Assembly: GCA_009778135.1 (NCBI GenBank) | Contig: WRKJ01000107.1 | Span: forward strand, 1-56,238 | Length of the DNA stretch: 56,238 nucleotides | Reading direction: 5' to 3' | Source of the DNA: Defluviitaleaceae bacterium | Lineage (GTDB): Bacteria; Bacillota_I; Bacilli_A; MOL361; Turicibacteraceae | Part shown: positions 18,909-28,035 of the stretch, piece after piece | How positions within the stretch are numbered: position 1 is the stretch's first letter | How the letters are laid out: each line of letters opens with the position of its first letter | The notes under the pieces: generated by a model | Database searches by the model: none | What the model was told of the DNA's origin: nothing | The model's input: the letters and a program-made list of their open reading frames with translations, nothing else | Made by a program: the position numbers and the translations under genes

Positions 18909-19265
18909 ATGAAAAAATTACTTGCATCACTTGTTATTTTAGTCGTTGCTATCACGATGATGGTTGCTTGTAACAGTGAAGAAGGGATTAACCCTGATGA
19001 TTTAGTCGGGACATGGGCATGGGAAGAATTTACTGAATGGACCTATATCTTCAATGCGGATGGAACAGGAAGTAGGGGAGGCGGGTTTGAAGACGTCTTT
19101 GACATTGAATGGCGTATCGTTGGTGATGAATTACATATCGAATGTTCAGTTGCCAGATTTGGTGTCTACTCTGAAAGATGGGAAATGAGTATTGACCAAG
19201 ATGCATTAACTTTAATCAGCCTTCAAGATGAAGCTCATGAAGGGTTTACTTACCTTCGTCAATAG
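18909..19265 (+). CDS. Small lipocalin-like lipoprotein
   Basis: The 118-residue protein has a lipoprotein signal with lipobox MVAC (Cys21). The mature part begins with a low-complexity linker and then LVGTWAWEE, followed by repeated beta-strand patterns (YIFNADGTGS, WRIVGDELHIE, WEMSIDQDALTLIS). This resembles the lipocalin-like/DUF5640 group of small Gram-positive lipoproteins. No ligand can be inferred. AACGGAGGAAG precedes the ATG. Confidence 0.75.
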   Translation: MKKLLASLVILVVAITMMVACNSEEGINPDDLVGTWAWEEFTEWTYIFNADGTGSRGGGFEDVFDIEWRIVGDELHIECSVARFGVYSERWEMSIDQDALTLISLQDEAHEGFTYLRQ

Positions 19266-19273
19266 TGTGAATC

Positions 19274-19297
19274 AAAAAAGCGCTGAGGCGTTTTTTT
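19274..19297 (+). terminator. Terminator of the lipocalin-like lipoprotein gene
   Basis: AAAAAAGCGC / GCGTTTTTTT form an A/T-flanked hairpin with a TGAG loop. Confidence 0.65.
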
Positions 19298-19403
19298 ATA
19301 CCATTTTAAATGTTGATTGAGTCATGTTAGCATTTCGACACCTTTTAGGGGCATCTTGTGATAACATATGACCATCACACTTAACTTTGACTGGAGTGAG
19401 ACG

Positions 19404-19742
19404 ATGTTTAAATACTTACTTATTTTATCCATGATCCTGCTTATAAGCGGTTGTGGGCGACAACTCTCGACAGAAGCGTTAGATCAGGCTAGGATTGCGA
19501 TTGAATCAGGAGAATATTCACAAGGAAGCCTCTTACTCCTGATGGCTTCTGAAGATTTACATGCACAAAGCGTCTATTTATTGCGAATGATTGACTATCA
19601 AGCAGCTCATGATCTCATGGGCATGGTGTACGCTTGGATGGCAATTAATGCTATTCAAGCAGAAGAAGACTTTGTTCATGAAGCAGCCTATCACATGCTG
19701 AGGACAACATTAAATAATGCCACTATCGTAGACAGCGATTGA
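19404..19742 (+). CDS. Small lipoprotein, unknown function
   Basis: The 112-residue protein has a signal peptide with lipobox LISGC (Cys17). ATG 19404 is chosen because TGGAGTGAGACG precedes it; the frame is open 12 codons further upstream from ATG 19368, which lacks a site and would spoil the signal peptide. The mature part is helical and reads like paired helical repeats (ALDQARIAIESGEYSQGS, LLRMIDYQAAHDLMGMVYAW), possibly TPR-like. I recognise no family. Confidence 0.65.
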   Translation: MFKYLLILSMILLISGCGRQLSTEALDQARIAIESGEYSQGSLLLLMASEDLHAQSVYLLRMIDYQAAHDLMGMVYAWMAINAIQAEEDFVHEAAYHMLRTTLNNATIVDSD

Positions 19743-19776
19743 ATCAAAATTAAGAATAGGGTGAGGTAAAAATAAA

Positions 19777-19820
19777 AAAACGATGACATGATTGGCATTT
19801 AACCAGTCAGTCATCGTTTC
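19777..19820 (-). terminator. Terminator of cysK
   Basis: On the minus strand AAACGATGAC and GTCATCGTTT pair around a short loop region and are followed by TTTTATTTTT. Confidence 0.8.
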
Positions 19821-19836
19821 ATTTTAATTTCCATTG

Positions 19837-20769
19837 TTATGCTTCTGAAAACATCACCGTTGATAAGTAGCGTTCTCCAGTATCTGGGATAATGATCACA
19901 ATGTTTTTACCTGCATATTCAGGACGAGCTGCCACTTGTAGCGCTGCCCAAACAGCTGCACCAGAAGAAATACCAACGAGTAGACCTTCGACTTTCGCAA
20001 GTTGACGTCCAGTTTCAAACGCATCTTCATTTGAAACCGTTATAATTTCATCATAAACTGCTGTATCTAAGACATCAGGAACAAATCCTGCCCCAATCCC
20101 TTGAATTTTATGTGGACCAGGTGTTCCTTTAGATAAAACTGGGGAATCTGTTGGTTCAATGGCAACAACATGAAGGTTTGGATTTTTTTCTTTTAAGTAA
20201 GAACCTGCACCAGTAATGGTTCCACCTGTTCCAATACCAGAAATGAACACATCGACGTTACCAGCAGTGGCTTCCCAAATTTCAGGACCCGTTGTGTTCA
20301 AATGAACCGCTGGATTTGCTGGATTCGCAAATTGACTCGGTACAAATGAGTGAGGCGTTGCAGCAGCCAGCTCCTCAGCTTTAGCGATGGCACCTTTCAT
20401 TCCTTTTGCACCTTCAGTTAAAACAAGTTCCGCACCATAAGCTTTTAATAGATTACGACGTTCAACACTCATCGTTTCAGGCATGGTTAAAATAATACGA
20501 TAGCCACGTGCTGCCGCAACAAATGCAAGTCCAATTCCTGTATTGCCACTTGTCGGTTCGATAATGACTGAATCTGCCGTGAGTAAACCTTTTGCTTCAG
20601 CATCTTCAATCATCGCTTTCGCAATACGATCTTTAACACTTCCACCTGGGTTAAATCCTTCTAATTTTCCAATTAAATTCGCTGAGACTTGGTGTTCAGC
20701 TGCGATCTTTTCAAGACTAAGTAGGGGCGTTTTCCCGATCAAATCTGTCAAGTTTTTTGCAATCATCAT
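19837..20769 (-). CDS. cysK: Cysteine synthase A (O-acetylserine sulfhydrylase)
   Basis: The 310-residue PLP enzyme makes cysteine from O-acetylserine and sulfide. The PLP lysine is K46 in [11 protein letters not shown]. The substrate loop is [11 protein letters not shown], the phosphate-binding glycine loop is [10 protein letters not shown], and the C-terminal [10 protein letters not shown] is present. The start is ATG 20769 after GTGGAAGAAGGTATTAAC; 17 in-frame upstream codons lie beyond the ribosome binding site. A strong promoter and a tandem repeat upstream suggest regulation, perhaps by sulfur supply. Confidence 0.96.
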   Translation of the reverse strand: MMIAKNLTDLIGKTPLLSLEKIAAEHQVSANLIGKLEGFNPGGSVKDRIAKAMIEDAEAKGLLTADSVIIEPTSGNTGIGLAFVAAARGYRIILTMPETMSVERRNLLKAYGAELVLTEGAKGMKGAIAKAEELAAATPHSFVPSQFANPANPAVHLNTTGPEIWEATAGNVDVFISGIGTGGTITGAGSYLKEKNPNLHVVAIEPTDSPVLSKGTPGPHKIQGIGAGFVPDVLDTAVYDEIITVSNEDAFETGRQLAKVEGLLVGISSGAAVWAALQVAARPEYAGKNIVIIIPDTGERYLSTVMFSEA

Positions 20770-20826
20770 GTTAATACCTTCTTCCACCGTTATATTATAG
20801 ACACTTTGAAAAGTTACCATGTTTCT

Positions 20827-20854
20827 ATTATATCAAATAAATAAGGTTTGTAAA
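20827..20854 (-). promoter_or_regulatory. Promoter of cysK
   Basis: On the minus strand TTTACA (20849-20854) and TATAAT (20827-20832) are 16 bp apart. Confidence 0.7.
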
Positions 20855-20875
20855 GTACACACTTTTTCGATACTA

Positions 20876-20989
<114 letters not shown>

Positions 20990-21006
20990 GATTCTAACTC
21001 TCTCAT

Positions 21007-21456
21007 TTAATAAGACAGTCGATGATGCCCTTCTGCAGCTTCTGCGATGGCTTTTGTTTCATGAATAGCACCAGGTAAATGATTGGGTGGTGAATAAATG
21101 GAATAAAGCTTGAGTGGCTTGCTTCCTGTATTCGTGATATTATGCCAAGTGCCTGCTGGTACAAACACAGCGCTATCTTCGTAAACAGGTTGTGTAAAGT
21201 GTAGATGATGTTGACTGTTTCCCATTTGAACCAAACCTTGCCCTGATTCAAGACGTAAAAATTGATCGGTGTTTGGATGAATTTCTAATCCAATACTTTC
21301 ATGAACTGGAATGGTCATGAGCGTCACTTGTAAATGATGGCCGGTCCACAAAACAGTTCTGAAATTTTCATTGTTTAATGTTGCTTTTTGAATATCTACC
21401 ACAAAAGGTTTTGCGCCGTGATCCATAACGGTCATTTGCTGTGATCTTCCATACAT
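21007..21456 (-). CDS. Cupin-domain protein
   Basis: The 149-residue single-domain protein has both cupin motifs: GLEIHPNTDQFLRLESGQG and a later VPAGTWHNITNTG with its histidine. It looks like a small metal-binding cupin of unknown reaction, similar to polyketide-type or mannose-6-phosphate-isomerase-like cupins. The start ATG 21456 follows GGGGAGAAGTGAGAAC; an in-frame ATG lies 24 bp upstream, ahead of that site. It is divergent from the deacetylase gene. Confidence 0.85.
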   Translation of the reverse strand: MYGRSQQMTVMDHGAKPFVVDIQKATLNNENFRTVLWTGHHLQVTLMTIPVHESIGLEIHPNTDQFLRLESGQGLVQMGNSQHHLHFTQPVYEDSAVFVPAGTWHNITNTGSKPLKLYSIYSPPNHLPGAIHETKAIAEAAEGHHRLSY

Positions 21457-21673
21457 GTTCTCACTTCTCCCCTTTTTCATTGAGCCATATGGTCATTATA
21501 TGTCCCTTTACCTAATATGGAACTATTTTTAACGCAGTTCGCTGTTTTTGCATGTCAATCTCATCACCAACTTGACGTTGCTTCAATGTCGTGCCCTTTT
21601 CTATTGATAAAAATGAACCTCCAAACATATCATTAAAGATAAGTTGGCTTATCAATTTAATGGAGGTTATGCT

Positions 21674-22420
21674 ATGAACTATTTTTATCCCTACCCCACT
21701 TACCTGTATAACGACTTGCGCTACCGAAAAAGTTATGGTTATGACGACATCAACCCATTTTTAAGTAGAGGGGTCTGGACGCCTTTTACATGGGTCGAAA
21801 AATATCATTATGCTTTTTCAGGGCCATTTGATCAAGCAGCCATTGCGTTAACATTTGATGATGGACCCGATCCTATTTTCACACCACATATTTTGGATAA
21901 ACTCAAAACATATGGGGCCCAAGCGACGTTCTTTTTACTCGGTGAAAACATTGAGAAGTTTCCAGACATCGTAAAACGCATCGCAGCAGAAGGTCATGTC
22001 ATCGGAAATCACACGTACGCCCATCCCAACTTACCTCAAGTAAGCGATGAAGATTATCATCAACAAATTCAAAAAACTGACGCATTAATTGAACAATTAG
22101 TCGGATACAAACCCAAATTTTTCCGTCCTCCTTACGGTGCCATTCGAGAAGATCAATTACAGTGGGCGACTGAACAAAACATGATGGTCATTCAATGGAG
22201 TCTTGATACGCTAGACTGGCAAGGCTTATCTGCCAAGCACATTACTGAAGCCGTCATGGCCAATGCCTTACCTGGTAGCATTATTTTACAACATAATGCG
22301 CAAGGTGTCCCTTTACAAGGATCAGTCGATGCACTGGATCAAATCATTCCACAACTTCAAGAAAAAGCAACAAGGTTTGTGACACTTCCAGAGATGTTTC
22401 ATTTGGATAAAGCACGATGA
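21674..22420 (+). CDS. Polysaccharide deacetylase (NodB homology domain, CE4)
   Basis: This 248-residue protein would remove N-acetyl groups from a glycan, perhaps peptidoglycan. All CE4 motifs are visible: LTFDDGPDP (D62, D63), the metal-binding GNHTYAHPN (H113, H117), RPPYGA (residue 151 on) and a late LQHN histidine. The start ATG 21674 follows AATGGAGGTTATGCT. There is no signal peptide or membrane helix at the N-terminus, which begins MNYFYPYPTYLYNDLRYRKS. That is unusual for a wall-active enzyme and recalls cytoplasmic or sporulation-type relatives. Confidence 0.9.
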   Translation: MNYFYPYPTYLYNDLRYRKSYGYDDINPFLSRGVWTPFTWVEKYHYAFSGPFDQAAIALTFDDGPDPIFTPHILDKLKTYGAQATFFLLGENIEKFPDIVKRIAAEGHVIGNHTYAHPNLPQVSDEDYHQQIQKTDALIEQLVGYKPKFFRPPYGAIREDQLQWATEQNMMVIQWSLDTLDWQGLSAKHITEAVMANALPGSIILQHNAQGVPLQGSVDALDQIIPQLQEKATRFVTLPEMFHLDKAR

Positions 22421-22565
22421 ATAACCGTCAATTTCGCTCATAACGTCCTTAGCCGCTCTTTTTTCTTTCGCTCATTCGTTTGAAATAACTGCCCATCCAG
22501 CTTTTGTTTTGAGCGCTTTTATGATAAGATAGTCTTCATGAATTGAAGAGGAAGTGACGCATCAC

Positions 22566-23012
22566 ATGAGTTGGGAATTGAAAAAATTTAATGCATTAAC
22601 AAATCAAGAATTACATGATATTTTTCGTTTGCGGGTTGATATTTTTGTCGTTGAACAAGCATGTCCTTATGATGAAATTGATGGCAAGGATCCCAAGTCT
22701 TGGCATTTAATGTATAAAGAAAACGGTGATATCATCGCTTATGCGCGTCTGCTTCCACCAGGTCTTAGTTTTGATGAAGCTTCTATCGGACGTGTTGTTG
22801 TCGCAAAAGCTCACCGTGGGCGTCAATTGGGTTATGCCTTAATGCATGAAGCTGTGAAAAGAAGTCTTGACATTTATAAAAAGTCGATTAAAATCGCTGC
22901 ACAGGCTCATTTGGAAGCTTTTTATCGTGTCAGTGGCTTTGTTAAAGCATCAGACATTTATCTCGACGATGGAATTCCCCATATTGACATGCTATTAGAC
23001 GTTAAAGGTTGA
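22566..23012 (+). CDS. elaA: GNAT family acetyltransferase, ElaA type
   Basis: The 148-residue protein has the ElaA hallmarks: FRLRVDIFVVEQACPYDEIDGKD near the N-terminus and the acetyl-CoA site IGRVVVAKAHRGRQLGYALM. A C-terminal AHLEAFYRVSGF follows. Its acyl acceptor is unknown. The ATG 22566 start is about 11 nt after GAGGAAG; a GTG 12 bp upstream is in frame but overlaps that site. Confidence 0.88.
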   Translation: MSWELKKFNALTNQELHDIFRLRVDIFVVEQACPYDEIDGKDPKSWHLMYKENGDIIAYARLLPPGLSFDEASIGRVVVAKAHRGRQLGYALMHEAVKRSLDIYKKSIKIAAQAHLEAFYRVSGFVKASDIYLDDGIPHIDMLLDVKG

Positions 23013-23109
23013 TATCCGTCTTTTAAATCGAAATTTAGCTTGTTATTTGTTTTGATCAGGTATGTTTCATTTAAATTTGCACAACCTAATCAAGAAGGAG
23101 TTGAATGAC

Positions 23110-23250
23110 ATGCCACTAACAGAAAAACAAAGAGCGGAAATCTCTGCTGAATTTGGAATTAATGTTGGAGCTGAAGCCACTGCACGAGAAAATGGACTCG
23201 TTACCAAGTATCTCGTTGCCAAAGCACTTCAGCAAATGTCAAATGAATAA
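23110..23250 (+). CDS. 46-residue conserved-looking small protein
   Basis: The protein begins MPLTEKQRAEISAEFGINVG and ends ALQQMSNE. AAGAAGGAGTTGAATGAC gives a strong ribosome binding site at ATG 23110, and a good terminator follows the stop. It is soluble, helical and lacks cysteine. I recognise no family. The codon pattern and signals support a real gene. Confidence 0.6.
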   Translation: MPLTEKQRAEISAEFGINVGAEATARENGLVTKYLVAKALQQMSNE

Positions 23251-23275
23251 AACCATTTATCTCCGACTTCAAAGC

Positions 23276-23312
23276 GCTACTTTACGCAATACTGTTGTAA
23301 AGTAGCCTTTTT
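23276..23312. terminator. Bidirectional terminator
   Basis: GCTACTTTAC and GTAAAGTAGC form a 10-bp stem followed by CTTTTTT. It separates the small-protein gene from the convergent ABC importer operon. Confidence 0.85.
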
Positions 23313-23325
23313 TGCGCATGTCCTG

Positions 23326-24084
23326 TCATCTTTTCCATCGCGTTAATGCTGCTTTCATATAAGCGACAACCTGGGTTTCAAAAACATCATTCATGACATT
23401 CAAATCAATCGTTTCACAACTTTCATGTGCGACGATTTGACCCGATTTTAAAAGGAGTAATTCATCTGCAAAGGTTAAAGCTAAATTCAAATCATGCACA
23501 ACCCCGATAACAAGGCGATCGGGTTGTTTCACCCACTCATCTAAATACGTCATCAATTCAAGTTGATGGCGTAAATCTAAATGATTAGTCGGCTCATCAA
23601 GTAAAATAAGCTGTGGTTCTTGCACCAAAACTCTGGCTAAAAACACCCGTTGAAGTTGACCACCTGACAGTTCTTTAATGCTTTTATCTTTTAAATCCAG
23701 TAAATCGGTCATCTGAAGGTAAGTTTGTACAACTTCATGATCTTCTGCGGCTGCTTCTTTAAAAAAAGTCTTTTTAAAATGCACATAACGCCCTTGCATG
23801 ACCGTTTCATAAACTGTATAATCGAAATAAATAGCTGATTTCTGACTCAAGAAAGCGATCTTTTTAGACAATGCTTGTTTTTTTAAAGTTTGAATGTCAG
23901 TGTTGTTAAAGGTAATTTGGCCCTGATAAGGTAACAACCCTGCCAGAGCTTTTAATAAAGTGGTTTTCCCACACCCATTAGGGCCAAGGATCATCAAGAA
24001 CTGATTGGACTTAACAGAAAAAGTCAAGTCGAAAAGGACATGTTGATCCTCATAGCCACAGTTCAGTTTACTCACCCGAATCAT
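23326..24084 (-). CDS. ABC importer ATPase, iron-siderophore/B12 class (FecE/BtuD-like)
   Basis: The 252-residue ATPase shows Walker A GPNGCGKTTLL (about residues 34-44), the Q-loop in FLSQKSAIYF, the signature ELSGGQLQRVFLARVL, Walker B LILLDEPTNHLDL and the H-loop GVVHDLNLAL. It would energise the FecCD-type permease next to it. Its ATG directly follows the permease stop (TAGATG), so translation is probably coupled. The class of substrate (ferric siderophore, haem or cobalamin) is known from the family; the exact one is not evident. Confidence 0.93.
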   Translation of the reverse strand: MIRVSKLNCGYEDQHVLFDLTFSVKSNQFLMILGPNGCGKTTLLKALAGLLPYQGQITFNNTDIQTLKKQALSKKIAFLSQKSAIYFDYTVYETVMQGRYVHFKKTFFKEAAAEDHEVVQTYLQMTDLLDLKDKSIKELSGGQLQRVFLARVLVQEPQLILLDEPTNHLDLRHQLELMTYLDEWVKQPDRLVIGVVHDLNLALTFADELLLLKSGQIVAHESCETIDLNVMNDVFETQVVAYMKAALTRWKR

Positions 24085-25131
24085 CTACAGTTCCCTCCTC
24101 TTTTTTGCCCCATTTTTAAGGAATAGATAAGCAAAGAAAGGTGCACCCATCAAAGCCGTCACAGTTCCAACTGGAAGTTCAGAAGGTGCAAGGATGGTTC
24201 GAGCAATTAAATCTGAAAAGACCATGAAAAGACCACCAAATAAGGCAGATAAAGGGATCACATAGCGATGTTCAGAACCGAAGAAACGTCGAATGACATG
24301 GGGTGCAATTAAGTCAATAAAGTCAATCATGCCAACAAAAGCAACTGCCACACCTGTTAGCATCGTCGATAACATAATCAGACGCCATTTTGTTTTTGCC
24401 ACTTCAATGCCAATGGCACTCGCTTGTTCATCACCAAAAGTTAACACATCCATTTCTTTCACATCATGTAACAAACAGCAGATAAGGAGCAACAATGCGC
24501 CTGAAACAATGCCGACAACGACCCAACCCCTTAAAGCAAAACTGCCCAATTGCCACCTTAAAATTTGTTGCGCATGACTGGCATTTTTTGATGCAAGGGT
24601 TCTGATCATAGCTGTGATAAAAACGGATAAAATCATTCCAACCAAAATAATAGAATAGTCGCTTAATTGCGTGCTAACCCGCTTTGCAATGACCATGGCG
24701 AGCATGATCGTCAACATGCCAAAAACAATGGCAAATACTGGCATTAAAAACATGCCTAAAAAAGACGCAGAAATCCCAAAGGAAATGACGATAATGGCAC
24801 CGAGACCTGCACCTGCTGAAACACCAATGGTGTAAGAAGAAGCCAATGGATTTTTAAGCACCGATTGCATGACACTGCCACTAACTGCCAAAGATGAACC
24901 CACGACAAAGCTAAGTAAAACGCGTGGAAGACGAATGTTCCAAATGAGCCCAACTGTTGTAACTTCAACATATTGGGGAAGTTGAATCCCAGCTAAACGA
25001 TATAAAAGCACATGAAAAACATGACGAATTGGGATAGAAGCCCCACCCACTGTTAGACCCATTAACAGCATGACGATGGTACAGCTGATCAAAAAGATCA
25101 GTTTGAAACGTCTACGCATCGACTTATTCAT
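24085..25131 (-). CDS. ABC importer permease, FecCD family
   Basis: The 348-residue permease has about 10 helices and the family motifs LPRVLLSFVVGSSLAVSGSVMQSVLKNPLASSYTIGVSAGAGLGA (seen in pieces) and FVGMIDFIDLIAPHVIRRFFG. The start is ATG 25131, overlapping the end of the binding-protein gene by 8 bp. The frame is open for 52 more codons upstream, but that part lies inside the binding-protein gene and would add an implausible leader. It forms the membrane channel with the ATPase at 23326-24084. Confidence 0.93.
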   Translation of the reverse strand: MNKSMRRRFKLIFLISCTIVMLLMGLTVGGASIPIRHVFHVLLYRLAGIQLPQYVEVTTVGLIWNIRLPRVLLSFVVGSSLAVSGSVMQSVLKNPLASSYTIGVSAGAGLGAIIVISFGISASFLGMFLMPVFAIVFGMLTIMLAMVIAKRVSTQLSDYSIILVGMILSVFITAMIRTLASKNASHAQQILRWQLGSFALRGWVVVGIVSGALLLLICCLLHDVKEMDVLTFGDEQASAIGIEVAKTKWRLIMLSTMLTGVAVAFVGMIDFIDLIAPHVIRRFFGSEHRYVIPLSALFGGLFMVFSDLIARTILAPSELPVGTVTALMGAPFFAYLFLKNGAKKRREL

Positions 25132-26062
25132 GATGCCAAAGCGCCTTCGCCATGGCACGTAAGCCTTGCGTGATCCGATGAGTTGGAATCGCTGTATAAT
25201 GATTATCGATGGCATAAACTCGCTCATTGATAACAGCATCGACACCTTCAAAACCAGGTCTTGATAAAAGTTCACCGACTGCATCATCTATGAAATCTAC
25301 ATTGGTAAAAATCACATCTGGATTTAATGCGACAATGCTTTCAGGCTCAACAGAAGTCCAACCTGATAAATCGCCTAACATATTTTGGGCACCGATTAAT
25401 TCGATCATTTCATGTAAAAAAACGCCCGCTCCAAAACTAAATAAATGAGGTGCTGGTGAAATTTCGAAATAGACTGTGGGCATCTCAACACTGTTATCAA
25501 TCAATGTGACAATTTCTGTTATTTCTTGCACCATTTCATCAATTAAAGCTTCACCACGTGCGATTTCTCCTGTCACATGCGCAATAAATCTTAAATCCGC
25601 TTGAATATCTAAGATCGTATCACTTGTTGGCAAATAAGCAACAGCAATGCCGAGATCACTGAGTCGTTCAAAAGGATCAGTTGAGACATCCCCCATCATA
25701 CTAAGGGTTGATGCTAAAACAAGATCAGGGTTGAGGACAATGATGCTTTCAATTTCAGGATGTAACACATCAAAAGTTGGAACATCCAAGTGATCAAACA
25801 TCAATCCAGAATGCGTATCCATGGCGACAATACAAGCTTCTAACCCTAAATCAGAAAGCATGACAGTCATTGAAGGTGCCAGTGATACGATCCGGTTGAT
25901 CTCGTCCGGTAACGTGATGTCAAATCCAGCACGATCGCGTATCGGACGTTCTGTCTCTAAGTGAATCCTACACGCCGACGTGCGATCTTCAATTGTCTCA
26001 TTGTCACATGCTGTTAACACGAGTAACAATCCGATGGTTGAAGCGATTAATAATTTTTTCAT
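25124..26062 (-). CDS. ABC importer substrate-binding lipoprotein (BtuF/FecB-like)
   Basis: The 312-residue protein has a lipobox LTAC (Cys19) and the helical-backbone binding-protein fold of cluster A-II/class III. Examples are INRIVSLAPSMTVMLSDLGL at the N-lobe, NPDLVLASTLSM, and WTSVEPESIVALNPDVIF at the C-lobe. It would capture a metal chelate or corrinoid at the cell surface. ATG 26062 is chosen because GAGGGTGAACGA precedes it. The gene is tightly packed behind the short-chain dehydrogenase. Confidence 0.9.
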   Translation of the reverse strand: MKKLLIASTIGLLLVLTACDNETIEDRTSACRIHLETERPIRDRAGFDITLPDEINRIVSLAPSMTVMLSDLGLEACIVAMDTHSGLMFDHLDVPTFDVLHPEIESIIVLNPDLVLASTLSMMGDVSTDPFERLSDLGIAVAYLPTSDTILDIQADLRFIAHVTGEIARGEALIDEMVQEITEIVTLIDNSVEMPTVYFEISPAPHLFSFGAGVFLHEMIELIGAQNMLGDLSGWTSVEPESIVALNPDVIFTNVDFIDDAVGELLSRPGFEGVDAVINERVYAIDNHYTAIPTHRITQGLRAMAKALWHHE

Positions 26063-26076
26063 TCGTTCGTTCACCC

Positions 26077-26844
26077 TCAAGAGAGTTTTTCAAATAAGCT
26101 TGGCACCAGTGCATAACACTTCCCTAAAAATCCAAGGGTTGCTGGTAGATTCAATTCACGCTTTTTTGTCCCAATGGTTGCCACGATTTTTTGTGCGACT
26201 ATTTTGGGATCTAGCATATGGTCTCGATTGGGGTATTGATCAGCCACACCCGCTTTTTCAAAAAGTTCAGTGTTAACAGGTCCTGGATTAATGGCGGTGA
26301 CTTGAACATTTGTTTTCAGCAGTTCGAGCCTGAGTGCATTCGTAAAACCTAATGCAGCATGTTTCGTTGACACATAAGCACTTGCCTTTGGTGCAGGTAG
26401 CTTCCCATTGATTGACACCACATTAATAATCTGTCCTGCATTTTTCGCTTTCATTTTACTTAAAACAGCTTGCGTACACGCGATCAACCCGAGGACATTA
26501 ACAGCAAATAAATCTTTTATTTCTTGATAGACCATTTCCTGAACTTCTTGTTGAGAAAGGAGATAACCCGCATTGTTAATTAAAACATCAATGTCACCCA
26601 TTTGCTCATCGATTGTCGCAAAAACCTTTACAACTTCTTGTTCATTTGCAACATCAAGTTTAAAAGCATAAGCACGTACATGAAATGTTTCTTCAATTCG
26701 TTTCACAAGTACTTCTAGTTGATCTAATCTGCGTGCCAGTAAGATCGGTGTCCCACCTTGCTTTGCAACTTCTAACGCTATACATTCCCCAATACCACTA
26801 GAAGCCCCTGTAATGACAATGTTTTTTCCTGAAAGCTTCTTCAT
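26077..26844 (-). CDS. Short-chain dehydrogenase/reductase
   Basis: The 255-residue SDR has the cofactor motif TGASSGIGE (residues 12-20), the NNAGY motif (about 92-96), the catalytic serine in VVSINGK and the YVSTK active-site pair. The C-terminal PATLGFLGKCYALVPSLFEKLS is typical of the YqjQ/DltE-like subgroup of classical SDRs. The substrate is unknown. It sits between an unknown gene and a metal-chelate importer in one operon, which does not by itself define a role. Confidence 0.88.
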   Translation of the reverse strand: MKKLSGKNIVITGASSGIGECIALEVAKQGGTPILLARRLDQLEVLVKRIEETFHVRAYAFKLDVANEQEVVKVFATIDEQMGDIDVLINNAGYLLSQQEVQEMVYQEIKDLFAVNVLGLIACTQAVLSKMKAKNAGQIINVVSINGKLPAPKASAYVSTKHAALGFTNALRLELLKTNVQVTAINPGPVNTELFEKAGVADQYPNRDHMLDPKIVAQKIVATIGTKKRELNLPATLGFLGKCYALVPSLFEKLS

Positions 26845-26851
26845 TTACTTT

Positions 26852-27667
26852 TCAAATCCTTCCGCCCATCATTTTGGCATAAATGTTTTTATAATAAGAG
26901 ATCGCCTCTTCATGATCAATGGCATGACCAATCGTTTGAAGTTCAGCTTCCATTTTTTTGACAACATGATCTAACGCAGCCTTCATTCCATTCGGATGCG
27001 TCGTACTCTCAATCCGAAGAATGATTAAACCTGCCATCACTTTCCCGAGATACATCGGTGTGGGAGATGTTTCAGTTGCTTCTTGATCAAAATACTTATT
27101 TAAATCTGTGAACATCCTACATATTTTTAAATCTTCTTTGCTTTGTCTCAATAATTGTTCATAGATGATGGGATATTGTTTCAAAAACACTTGACACACG
27201 TTGAATAAGCGTTTCTTTCCAGAATAAATCGACTGCTCATATTCACTTTTAAGGAGAAGCGTGTTCATTTTTAAGTCAGCTGTTAAAAGCTCACCCAAAT
27301 GTTCACGCTGGCTTGCCACATTCGTCTGCTGTTTTAAGTAAACCAAATACAACGTTAACAGTAATTTCAATGTATAAGGAATGGTAATCTTTTCAGTTCC
27401 AAATGTTGTCTTAATCTGTGCTTTAATTTGTAAGAAGCGTTTCTCATCTACTTTAAGAACAATATGTGCTGGGATCGCATCTTTAAATGTTTCACCAATG
27501 GAGATTTCAGAAACAGCTTGCCAGTCCACATTGTTAGATGTTAATGCCACTTTCATGGCATGATCAACAATGGAATTACGATCAGTTTTTGGCAAGTTTT
27601 CCATCTTTTGAACAGCTTCAAAAAGATTCATCAGCTGTTGTTTCGGACGTAAACTAATATCTTTCAT
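26852..27667 (-). CDS. Unknown protein, first gene of the SDR-ABC importer operon
   Basis: The 271-residue protein is soluble and predominantly helical, without signal peptide or membrane segment. It contains charged and leucine-rich helices (YTLKLLLTLYLVYLKQQ, LRQSKEDLKICRMFTDLNKYF). I do not recognise it. The start ATG 27667 has GACAGGGGATATAAA before it; 14 upstream in-frame codons lie before that site. A consensus promoter lies immediately upstream. The SDR gene follows 7 bp later. Confidence 0.7.
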   Translation of the reverse strand: MKDISLRPKQQLMNLFEAVQKMENLPKTDRNSIVDHAMKVALTSNNVDWQAVSEISIGETFKDAIPAHIVLKVDEKRFLQIKAQIKTTFGTEKITIPYTLKLLLTLYLVYLKQQTNVASQREHLGELLTADLKMNTLLLKSEYEQSIYSGKKRLFNVCQVFLKQYPIIYEQLLRQSKEDLKICRMFTDLNKYFDQEATETSPTPMYLGKVMAGLIILRIESTTHPNGMKAALDHVVKKMEAELQTIGHAIDHEEAISYYKNIYAKMMGGRI

Positions 27668-27707
27668 TTTATATCCCCTGTCTTTTATCACAACCATTCT
27701 ACCACAC

Positions 27708-27736
27708 ATTTTACCTTATACAAGAGTTTTTGTCAA
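27708..27736 (-). promoter_or_regulatory. Promoter of the unknown-SDR-ABC importer operon
   Basis: On the minus strand TTGACA (27731-27736) and TAAAAT (27708-27713) are 17 bp apart, the best promoter match in the window. No Fur-like dyad was recognised around it. Confidence 0.85.
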
Positions 27737-28003
27737 ACAAAAAGAAGTAATGGATCAGTCTTTACAAAAAAGTACAAGAAAAACGAAGCCCTAAAACTTA
27801 CCTCATTTCGCAGTGATTTTTTGACATTAGCGGTTCTGAGCGATCACCCAGGTTCGGTCATGCCAAAAAATCGCAATAGCAAACGGTCGTGCAGCTGTTA
27901 CAGGTGGATTAAGGCTAAAAATAACCTTGAGTTAATGACATTGTTCGTAAAAGTGAACAACCCTCTTATCGACAGTAACGAAAAGCAGTTTCCAGATGGA
28001 TGA
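27737..28003. other. Non-coding region with a long-arm inverted repeat
   Basis: No credible gene is seen. GATTTTTTGACAT (27815-27827) pairs with ATGCCAAAAAATC (27860-27872), with one mismatch, around a GC-richer loop containing GGTTC twice. The sequence differs in texture from neighbouring spacers and could be a decayed repeat element or an unrecognised RNA. Confidence 0.4.
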
Positions 28004-28031
28004 TAAAAAGCCAGTGGGTAACTGACTTTTA
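28004..28031 (-). terminator. Terminator of the foldase gene
   Basis: On the minus strand AAAGTCAGT / ACTGGCTTT form a hairpin followed by TTTAT, starting a few bases after the foldase stop codon. Confidence 0.7.
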
Positions 28032-28035
28032 TTTT

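Noticed and set aside
27708-27736. A Fur box at the promoter of the iron/B12-class importer operon
   Set aside because: No GATAATnATTATC-like dyad and no cobalamin-riboswitch B12 box were found near the promoter.
27821-28003. A 60-codon plus-strand ORF in the spacer upstream of the foldase terminator
   Set aside because: There is no ribosome binding site, the composition is Arg/Ser/Cys-rich and atypical, and it overlaps the inverted repeat and foldase terminator region.
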